Positions 8,970-14,291 of a stretch of 14,944 nt of DNA are shown in pieces (position 1 is the stretch's first letter; each line of letters begins with the position of its first letter). Below the pieces are notes generated by a model. It was not told where the DNA came from. It searched no databases and saw nothing but the letters and a program-made list of their open reading frames with translations. A program made the position numbers and the translations under genes. The DNA comes from Chloroflexota bacterium (GTDB taxonomy: Bacteria > Chloroflexota > Anaerolineae > UBA3071): NCBI GenBank assembly GCA_014383605.1, contig JACNHM010000270.1:1-14944 (forward strand). Direction: 5' to 3'.

Positions 8970-9872
8970 TTATCCCTTCACTCCGCCCACCGTCAACCCC
9001 GACACCAGGTAGCGCTGCAGGAGGAAGAACAGGACGACGATGGGGATGGTCATCAGGATGGACATGGCCGCGAAGTCCGACCAGGGCGTGGCGAACTGCC
9101 CCTGCATGGAGCGTAAGGCCATGGCCAAGGTGAAGCGGGAGGGGTTCTCCAGGAACGTCCAGGCCATGACGAACTCCGTCCAGCCGGTCATGAAGGAGAA
9201 CAGCACCGTCACCGCCAGCGAGGGAACCGAGAGCGGCAGGATGATACGGAAGAAGGTCTGGGCCACGGAGGCCCCATCAATGCGGGCGGCTTCCTCAAGC
9301 TCCTTGGGGACCGTATCGAAGTAGCCTTTGAGGTTCCAAACGGCAAAGGGCAGCGCGCCGGAGGCATAGGCCAACATCAAACCCGGATGCGTCAACCGCA
9401 GGGACTCGCCGCCGATCCTGATCTGGCTGAGCAAGACGAACAGCGTGGCCAAGGTGGCCGTGGTCGGCAGCATCTGCAGGATGATGAACATCAACATGCC
9501 GCCCTGGCGTCCGATGAACTTGAAGCGGGAGAAAGCATAGGCCGCGGTGGCCCCCAGGAGCACGGCGATCAAGGCCGTGCCCAAGGCCACAAGCAGGCTG
9601 TTTTTGAGCAGCAGTGCGAAGGTCATGCAGGTAGAAGGGTCGGTGGGATTCCTGCACAGCAACCCAAAGGGCTCGATCAAGACGCGGCGAAAGGCGGTGA
9701 AAGAGGCCCCGGGCGGAATCAACCGCAGATCCAGCGGCTTGTCTATGTTGCGCGGGTCCAGGGCCAGCGAAACGACCCACAGGATCGGAAACATCACCGA
9801 CGTGGTGACGATCAGAAGCAGGAAGGCTTGCAGGCCGAGTTGCTTCAGGACTTCTTTCATCCTCTTAGACAT
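8970..9872 (-). CDS. Carbohydrate ABC transporter permease, MalG type
   Basis: A 300-residue inner-membrane permease of the binding-protein-dependent transport family (CUT1 group), one half of the sugar channel. Hydrophobic segments are at about 13-36, 88-112, 124-148, 163-182, 216-238 and 268-288, fitting six helices. The EAA loop EEAARIDGASVAQTFFRIILP (about 193-213) is the cytoplasmic contact for the ATPase. The protein ends in GLTVGGVKG, the usual C-terminal signature of MalG-like subunits. The ATG at 9872 has GGAGG at 9879-9883 and overlaps the end of the MalF-type gene by 8 bases, implying translational coupling. The next in-frame ATG (9860) has poorer spacing. The first outer loop carries Cys73 and Cys82, which is unusual. 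Maltooligosaccharide as substrate is inferred from the GH57 neighbour. Confidence 0.92.
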   Translation of the reverse strand: MSKRMKEVLKQLGLQAFLLLIVTTSVMFPILWVVSLALDPRNIDKPLDLRLIPPGASFTAFRRVLIEPFGLLCRNPTDPSTCMTFALLLKNSLLVALGTALIAVLLGATAAYAFSRFKFIGRQGGMLMFIILQMLPTTATLATLFVLLSQIRIGGESLRLTHPGLMLAYASGALPFAVWNLKGYFDTVPKELEEAARIDGASVAQTFFRIILPLSVPSLAVTVLFSFMTGWTEFVMAWTFLENPSRFTLAMALRSMQGQFATPWSDFAAMSILMTIPIVVLFFLLQRYLVSGLTVGGVKG

Positions 9873-10920
9873 AGTAGGCCTCCGTTCCTCGGGTCACGCG
9901 GTTCTGAAGCAAAGTGAAGATCAGCAGCACGAAGAAGACCACAAACCCAAAGGCAGCCGCCACGCCGTACAAGCGCTGTACGGTCACCAGTTTGTACGCC
10001 TGGGTGACCAGGATCTCGGTGCGACCAAAAGGGCCGCCCTGTGAGATGAAGTAAATCACGTTGAACTGGTTGAAAGTCCAGATGGTGCCCAGCATGATGG
10101 CCGGCACCATCGCCGGACGGAGCAAGGGGATGGTGATACTCCGCAGCTTCTGCCAGCCGCTGGCGCCGTCTATTGACGCTGCTTCGTACAACTCGGCGGG
10201 GATGGATTGCAGCGCCCCCGTGGCCACCACGCTCATGAACGGCCAGCCCAACCAGATGTTGGCCAAGAGGAGGCAGTAATAGGCCAGGGGCAAGAAGCTC
10301 AGCAGGCCACCGATAGGGGGAGCGGTGAGCGTCAACCAGCGCGTGTTCGTGGGGAAGCTCGTTCCGATCCAATTGTTGATCACCCCCAGGAGCTGATTGA
10401 AGGCCCCGAAGCGATCGTCATACATGTTGCGCCAGGTCAGAGCGCTGATGTAGGGCGGGATGGCCCAGGGCAGCACGAACAGGGCACGGTAGATTCGCCG
10501 GCCAATGAGTTTCTTGCTGTTGAGCGCCAGGGCGATGAGCACTCCCAGTACCACGTGGAAGGCGACGTTGGTCACCGTCCACGTGACGTTGAACAGCAGC
10601 AATCGCCAGAAATCGTAGTCCTCGATGGCCAGGCTGCTGGTCAAGACCTTGATATAGTTCTGTAGGCCAACAAAGGTCGGGAGGTACTTCTCCCATGTGC
10701 TGGGATCGAACAGGATGAAGCGCAGGTTCCTGACCCGGTAGTCGGTGAAGGACATCCAGATCTGGTAGAGCTGAGGGATGACGGTGATGAACAACATGAC
10801 CAGGCCAGCGGGCAAGATGTACAGCCAGGCCGTACGGGATTCCTTCAGGCGTTTGCGGAACCCAGCCCAACGGCCTCCGGGCTGGCCAGGAGAGCGGGCG
10901 GAGATTTCAGCTATAGCCAT
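9865..10920 (-). CDS. Carbohydrate ABC transporter permease, MalF type
   Basis: A 351-residue membrane subunit that pairs with the MalG-type protein encoded immediately downstream. The first helix (about 31-56) is followed by an outer loop of about 50 residues, then helices at about 107-134, 142-165, 205-226, 266-290 and 322-345. The EAA loop YEAASIDGASGWQKLRSITI (about 245-264) is intact. A roughly 40-residue stretch between helices (about 165-203, ending TNTRWLTLTAPPIGG) is typical of maltose-type MalF members. The long periplasmic P2 domain of E. coli MalF is absent. The start at 10920 is supported by AAGGAGT a few bases upstream. It follows the binding-protein gene after a 293-bp gap that holds two inverted repeats. 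The ATPase subunit is not encoded nearby and would have to come from elsewhere, as with shared MsmX-type ATPases. Confidence 0.92.
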   Translation of the reverse strand: MAIAEISARSPGQPGGRWAGFRKRLKESRTAWLYILPAGLVMLFITVIPQLYQIWMSFTDYRVRNLRFILFDPSTWEKYLPTFVGLQNYIKVLTSSLAIEDYDFWRLLLFNVTWTVTNVAFHVVLGVLIALALNSKKLIGRRIYRALFVLPWAIPPYISALTWRNMYDDRFGAFNQLLGVINNWIGTSFPTNTRWLTLTAPPIGGLLSFLPLAYYCLLLANIWLGWPFMSVVATGALQSIPAELYEAASIDGASGWQKLRSITIPLLRPAMVPAIMLGTIWTFNQFNVIYFISQGGPFGRTEILVTQAYKLVTVQRLYGVAAAFGFVVFFVLLIFTLLQNRVTRGTEAYYV

Positions 10921-10960
10921 AGGTCAACTCCTTTGCTAACTCAAACCTTACAGGCCTCCC

Positions 10961-10978
10961 CAAGCCGGACAAGCCGGA
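10961..10978. repeat. Tandem 9-bp direct repeat
   Basis: CAAGCCGGA occurs twice back to back (10961-10969 and 10970-10978), 41 bases upstream of the MalF-type start. It lies in the untranslated gap with no coding role. It could be chance or a small binding site. Confidence 0.4.
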
Positions 10979-10997
10979 ACCCAAAAGGGGAGATCTC

Positions 10998-11065
10998 ACC
11001 ACCAAGACACAAAGGCACAAAGGGAAAAACAAAAAGGGGACTTCGTATCTTGGTGTCTTCGTGGT
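10998..11065. repeat. Imperfect 25-bp inverted repeat of the CCACGAAGACAC type
   Basis: The left arm at 10998-11022 (begins ACCACCAAGACAC) matches the reverse complement of 11041-11065 (which begins ACCACGAAGACAC) at 20 of 25 positions, with an 18-base A-rich spacer. The left arm contains CACAAAGG twice in tandem (11008-11023). Similar CCACGAAGACAC strings are, from memory, scattered as palindromes in many bacterial genomes, so this may be one copy of a dispersed non-coding element. It lies between the binding-protein and permease genes and would fold in their shared transcript. Confidence 0.6.
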
Positions 11066-11145
11066 TAGCTTTCTTGCTCAGCGTGCAAGAAACTCATTGG
11101 CAAGGTAGCAAGGTTCTGTCAGGTGCTCCTCCATCCACGTTGAAC

Positions 11146-11181
11146 GAACGCAGGCAAGGGACAAGGCCCTCACCTGCGTTC
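11146..11181 (-). other. 15-bp stem-loop after the binding-protein gene
   Basis: GAACGCAGGCAAGGG (11146-11160) pairs with 11167-11181 with two mismatches out of 15, which become wobble pairs in one orientation, around a 6-base loop. It begins 33 bases past the stop of the binding-protein gene. There is no T run after it on the minus strand, so it resembles a transcript-stabilising or partial-termination hairpin more than a strong terminator. The position is analogous to the hairpins between malE and malF in enterobacteria, which keep binding-protein mRNA in excess. Confidence 0.5.
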
Positions 11182-11213
11182 CTTTGCGTCACTTTCTGCG
11201 AGAACGGCCGGTG

Positions 11214-13640
11214 TTACCCACCGCGGATCTCTTCGATGGCCGCCGTGATGCTCTCGAAGGCCGTCTGCAGCACCTCAGCAGGGTCCATGCCTTCGTCGAA
11301 GACGGACTTGAGCGCCGTGTCCATCGGGCCCCAGTAGGCGCCCATCTCGGGGATCACCGGGAAGGCCGCACCAGCGGCGAAGGCTTCCGTCGCCTGCAGC
11401 ATCAGCGGATCGGCGACTTCCACGCCAGCCACAGCCGGGATGTGTCCCGCCTTGGTCGGGTCAGCCAACAGCGCCTGCGCTTCCGGCGAGAGGAAGAACT
11501 CCATGAACTTCCAGGCCGCCATCTGGTCGTCGCCTGCGGCGTTGGCGCTCATGTAGATGTTCTCCGTCTGCGCGTAGCCGGAGAGATGGCCATCGCCGTA
11601 GGCCGGCCAGGGATCCACGGCCAGGTTCTCGGCGCCGATGGCCTCGGCCAGGCCGGCCATGTTCCAGGTGCCGTCAATGATGACGCCCGCCTTGCCCGCC
11701 TTGAACAGGTTCACGTCGTTGTCCGTGTAGTACTCCGTCGGGCCGGCATCCTTGAAGGAGTTGAGCAGGTTCAGCCACTCCACACCCTTCTCATCGTTGA
11801 ACAACGGGTCGCCGTTCTTGTCCATCAACGCCCCGCCCACGCCGTCCAGGTGAGCAGCGGCGAAGAAGAAGCCGTACTCCAGGTCGGCGCCGACGACATC
11901 GCCTGCCGTCGCTGCCTGGGCCGCAGCCACCAGATCTTCGTAGGTTGCCGGAGCTTCTGGGATGATAGACGTGTTGCGATACATCACCACGCCCTTGATG
12001 GTCTGGGGCAAACCGATCAGCGCGCCCTTGTACTCCACCGCACCCAGCGCCGCCTCGTTGATGGAGGCCAAGAAGGGTGCGCTGGTGAAGCCGCGCACAT
12101 CAGCGACCAGTTCGGCGTCGAACAGCGCCGGGCCCCAGTCAGCCGCGCCGACCAGGACGCTCGGGCCGCCGCCGGTGGCCACCGCGGTCTCGAACTTGCC
12201 GCGCAGGTCATCGAAGGGCACATACAGCACGTCGAATTGCACGTCGGGATACTTCTCCTGGAAGGCGGCGATGACGGCGTTCAGCGACTCGATCTCGTTT
12301 TCTTTCCAGGACTGCCACAGGCTCACGGTACCGGCGACGGTTTCCTCGGGCGGAGCCTCGCCGCGGATTTCAGCGATGGCCGCGGTGACGGAGTTGTAGG
12401 CCTGGCTCAGAACAGCAGCCGGATCGGCACCCTCGTCAAAGACGGACTTGAGCGCCGTGTCCATCGGCCCCCAGTAAGCGCCCATCTCGGGGATGACCGG
12501 GAAGGCCGCACCACCGGCAAAGGCCTCTGCCGCCTGGGCCATCAGTGGGTCGGTGACTTCCACACCAGCCACGGCCGGGATGTGCCCCGCCTTGGTCGGA
12601 TCGGCCAACAGCGCCTGCGCTTCCGGCGAGAGGAAGAACTCCATGAACGCCCAGGCCGCCATCTGGTCGTCGCCTGCGGCGTTGGCGCTCATGTAGATGT
12701 TCTCCGTCTGCGCGTAGCCGGACATACCCTTCGGCCAGGGATCCACGGCCAGGTTCTCGGCGCCGATGGCCTCGGCCAGGCCGGCCATGTTCCAGGTGCC
12801 GTCAATGATGACGCCCGCCTTGCCCGCCTTGAACAGGTTCACGTCGTTGTCCGTGTAGTACTCCGTCGGACCGGCGTCCTTGAAGGAGTTGAGCAGGTTC
12901 AGCCACTCCACGCCCTTGGCATCATTGAACAGCGGATTGCCCTTCTCGTCCATCAACAGGCCGCCGACGCCGTTGAGGTGTGCGGCAGCGAAGAAGAAAC
13001 CATACTCCAGATTGGCGCCAACCGTGTCGCCAGCGGTCGCAGCCTTGGCTGCCGCCACCAGGTCTTCGAAGGTTGCCGGGGCTTCGGGGATGATGGACGT
13101 GTTGCGATACATCACCACGCCCTTGATGGTCTGGGGCAGACCAATCAGCGCGCCCTTGTACTTGACTGCGCCCAGGGCGGCAGGGTTGATGGTGCGCAGG
13201 AAGGCCGTATCGGCCATGAGCGACAGGTCTGCCACCAGTTCGGCGTCGAACAGGGCCGGGCCCCAGTCAGCCGCGCCGATCAGGACGCTCGGGCCGCCAC
13301 CGGTGGCCACCGCGGTCTCGAACTTGCCGCGCAGGTCATCGAAGGGCACGTACAGCACGTCGAACTGCACGTCGGGATTCTCGGCCTGGAAGGCAGCGAT
13401 GACGTCGTTCAGCGACTCGATCTCGTTCTCCTTCCAGGCATGCCACAAAGTCACTGTGCCCGATGGTCCCGCTGGTTCTGGCTCTGGTGTGGGCTCTGGC
13501 GCCTTCGTAGGCTCCTCTTTCCTTTCCACCGGCACGGGGGTGTCCGTGGGCTCGGGCGTTGCCCGCCCGCAACTGGCCACGAGCAAGCTGGTCACAACGA
13601 TCAGGGCCAACAAGGCCCAAACAATCTTCTTCATTTTCAT
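11214..13640 (-). CDS. Tandem-domain carbohydrate-binding lipoprotein of an ABC importer
   Basis: An 808-residue extracellular solute-binding protein, about twice the family's usual 400-450. A signal peptide ends in the lipobox LVASC (Cys24), followed by a Pro/Glu/Thr tether (25-60). Two complete family 1 (MalE-like) domains follow: domain 1 at 61-427 and domain 2 at 437-808, joined by a roughly 10-residue Pro/Glu linker without any second signal peptide. Each has WKENEIESLN, YVPFDDLRGKFETAVATGGGPSVL (split here as two motifs), LIGLPQTIKGVVMYRN, KAGVIIDGTWNMAGL and FFLSPEAQALLADPTKAGHIP. The frame opens at TTG 13661, but that codon lies inside AAAGGAG; ATG at 13640 (or 13634) begins the signal peptide and is preferred. 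It is the first gene of the operon with the MalF/MalG permeases and the GH57 enzyme, so maltooligosaccharides are the probable ligands. The copies differ near the pocket (HA versus QS after LW; 138-152; 303-306). Confidence 0.92.
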   Translation of the reverse strand: MKMKKIVWALLALIVVTSLLVASCGRATPEPTDTPVPVERKEEPTKAPEPTPEPEPAGPSGTVTLWHAWKENEIESLNDVIAAFQAENPDVQFDVLYVPFDDLRGKFETAVATGGGPSVLIGAADWGPALFDAELVADLSLMADTAFLRTINPAALGAVKYKGALIGLPQTIKGVVMYRNTSIIPEAPATFEDLVAAAKAATAGDTVGANLEYGFFFAAAHLNGVGGLLMDEKGNPLFNDAKGVEWLNLLNSFKDAGPTEYYTDNDVNLFKAGKAGVIIDGTWNMAGLAEAIGAENLAVDPWPKGMSGYAQTENIYMSANAAGDDQMAAWAFMEFFLSPEAQALLADPTKAGHIPAVAGVEVTDPLMAQAAEAFAGGAAFPVIPEMGAYWGPMDTALKSVFDEGADPAAVLSQAYNSVTAAIAEIRGEAPPEETVAGTVSLWQSWKENEIESLNAVIAAFQEKYPDVQFDVLYVPFDDLRGKFETAVATGGGPSVLVGAADWGPALFDAELVADVRGFTSAPFLASINEAALGAVEYKGALIGLPQTIKGVVMYRNTSIIPEAPATYEDLVAAAQAATAGDVVGADLEYGFFFAAAHLDGVGGALMDKNGDPLFNDEKGVEWLNLLNSFKDAGPTEYYTDNDVNLFKAGKAGVIIDGTWNMAGLAEAIGAENLAVDPWPAYGDGHLSGYAQTENIYMSANAAGDDQMAAWKFMEFFLSPEAQALLADPTKAGHIPAVAGVEVADPLMLQATEAFAAGAAFPVIPEMGAYWGPMDTALKSVFDEGMDPAEVLQTAFESITAAIEEIRGG
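11217..12332 (-). repeat. Binding-domain duplication, copy 2
   Basis: The C-terminal binding domain (372 codons). It is homologous base for base to the copy at 12360-13460, with a net four-codon insertion near 11581-11600 (AYGDGHL in place of KGM). Positions 11604-11741 are identical to 12732-12869 over 138 bases. Divergence is concentrated near 12055-12110, where the protein reads VRGFTSAPFLASINEA. Confidence 0.9.
12360..13460 (-). repeat. Binding-domain duplication, copy 1
   Basis: The N-terminal binding domain (367 codons), partner of the copy at 11217-12332. The stretch around 13190-13230 encodes LSLMADTAFLRTINPA, replacing the copy-2 sequence, while the flanking DNA remains almost identical. 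The end of this copy (EIRG) is followed directly by the linker EAPPEETVA and the start of copy 2. Confidence 0.9.
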
Positions 13641-13875
13641 TTCCTTCTTCTCTCCTTTCAAACTATTGGGTTGTTATTGAATGGGGTTGTTTTCATCTAC
13701 TGGGAACTTACAAACAGATGGTTGGTTCTCGCCGCAGCCCTCCTTTCCTCCTCTGTGTCGGGAGTTTGGATGTTATGCAAACAGAGTATGTGTTACAGCA
13801 ACTCAACCAGATGTTCTGACATAGCTCGTGAAAATGGACCTGCAATGCTCAACTCCAGTGCCTCAGAGGTATCGC

Positions 13876-13953
13876 CTATGACCACGTAGCAAAGGCTACC
13901 CGTATTGTAGGACAAGGGTAGCCATTTGTCGGCGACAAAAGTCTCTTTTTCAC
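13876..13953 (-). CDS. Possible 25-residue leader peptide in the binding-protein mRNA leader
   Basis: A GTG at 13951-13953 opens a 25-codon frame ending in TAG at 13876. It begins (M)KKRLLSPTNG and ends FATWS. GAGG at 13961-13964, 7 bases upstream, is a fair ribosome site. Both leader hairpins (13894-13923 and 13925-13939) fall inside the coding part, an arrangement seen in translation-coupled attenuators. There is no run of one amino acid that would point to a sensed metabolite and no terminator downstream. It may be chance. Confidence 0.2.
   Translation of the reverse strand: MKKRLLSPTNGYPCPTIRVAFATWS
13894..13923 (-). other. Leader hairpin, 8-bp perfect stem
   Basis: GGCTACCC (13894-13901) pairs exactly with GGGTAGCC (13916-13923) around a 14-base loop. 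Three more A-T pairs can form beyond a single bulged base (13891-13893 with 13925-13927). It lies about 100 to 130 bases into the predicted leader transcript of the binding-protein operon. No T run follows on the minus strand, so it is not a simple terminator. It could be an RNA structure or a DNA operator. Confidence 0.45.
13925..13939. promoter_or_regulatory. 15-bp palindrome TTTGTCG-G-CGACAAA
   Basis: Seven bases on each side are exact reverse complements around one central base. The form is that of a dimeric repressor site. It is immediately next to the 13894-13923 hairpin and about 90 bases downstream of the proximal minus-strand promoter. As RNA it would have too short a loop for all seven pairs, which favours a DNA site. 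Confidence 0.35.
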
Positions 13954-14026
13954 TTCAGCACCTCGGCACGGTGGGCGCAAAGGCCCGGACCAGGCAAAGC
14001 AACAGCGGCCAGCCAATTCGGCATTT

Positions 14027-14055
14027 ATGATAGCGTAGGTCAGCAGAATTGTCAA
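14027..14055 (-). promoter_or_regulatory. Proximal promoter of the sugar-uptake operon
   Basis: A minus-strand sigma-70-type promoter: a perfect -35 TTGACA (14050-14055), a 17-base spacer and -10 TATCAT (14027-14032, five of six consensus bases). Transcription would start near 14020, leaving an unusually long leader of about 380 bases before the ATG at 13640. Confidence 0.6.
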
Positions 14056-14084
14056 ACCAGAGAATGGTCTGATTTCTCAATGAC

Positions 14085-14098
14085 AATACTCAAGTATT
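14085..14098. promoter_or_regulatory. Operator-like palindrome AATACT-CA-AGTATT
   Basis: Six-base arms are perfect reverse complements around a 2-base centre. The site lies just downstream of the start predicted for the distal minus-strand promoter and about 30 bp upstream of the -35 of the proximal one. It could therefore repress one and affect the other. No regulator gene is present in the window to match it. Confidence 0.4.
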
Positions 14099-14114
14099 TG
14101 TCTAGTAGGGCCGC

Positions 14115-14143
14115 ATTATATCATCCCACTCCTTCCTTGGCAA
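14115..14143 (-). promoter_or_regulatory. Distal promoter of the sugar-uptake operon
   Basis: On the minus strand, -35 TTGCCA (14138-14143), a 17-base spacer and a perfect -10 TATAAT (14115-14120) preceded by TGA, giving an extended -10. The predicted start is near 14108, some 88 bases upstream of the proximal start. It lies back to back with the ftsH promoter, with 19 bp between their -35 boxes. Confidence 0.6.
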
Positions 14144-14162
14144 ATAGTTCGCGCTCACTCTT

Positions 14163-14192
14163 TTGACAGTGTGCCCCTTCTTATGATATATT
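14163..14192 (+). promoter_or_regulatory. Promoter of ftsH
   Basis: A perfect -35 TTGACA (14163-14168), an 18-base spacer and -10 TATATT (14187-14192, five of six). The start is expected near 14199, giving a leader of about 93 bases. The leader contains TAGCACAG twice (14202-14209 and 14221-14228). This is not a CIRCE element, so heat control through HrcA is not supported. Confidence 0.65.
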
Positions 14193-14291
14193 ATGGGGGA
14201 ATAGCACAGTAGCTCACCGCTAGCACAGGGTCAAAAGGTTTGAACAACGAGAAGCACACGAAAAATACTAGAGTATCGAGGTTTGTTTAAC

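Larger units (their letters stand above)
13641..14291. other. 651-bp divergent regulatory region without a convincing protein gene
   Basis: Between the binding-protein start and ftsH I see no protein gene with both a start and a good ribosome site longer than 25 codons. The region is richer in A and T than its surroundings. It holds two minus-strand promoters, one plus-strand promoter, a palindrome between them, two leader hairpins and a possible leader peptide, each listed separately. On the minus strand, frame 13793-13954 stays open for 53 codons with protein-like composition (ends SEHLVELL) but has no good start, and could be a decayed gene end. Confidence 0.6.

Noticed and set aside
13641..13661. 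TTG start at 13661 for the binding protein
   Set aside because: The TTG is embedded in AAAGGAG, which itself is the likely ribosome site. The charged codons before ATG 13640 do not belong to a normal signal peptide.
13559..13819. 86-codon plus-strand frame near the operon start
   Set aside because: It overlaps the binding-protein signal peptide in antisense and has no ribosome site or recognisable similarity.
11184..13889. 901-codon open frame on the plus strand
   Set aside because: Antisense to the double binding protein and internally repeated only because that gene is duplicated. Its His/Arg/Gly/Val-rich product has no known fold signature.
14202..14228. TAGCACAG direct repeats as a CIRCE heat-shock element
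   Set aside because: CIRCE is an inverted repeat, TTAGCACTC-N9-GAGTGCTAA. Here the two copies are direct and lack the ACTC ending.
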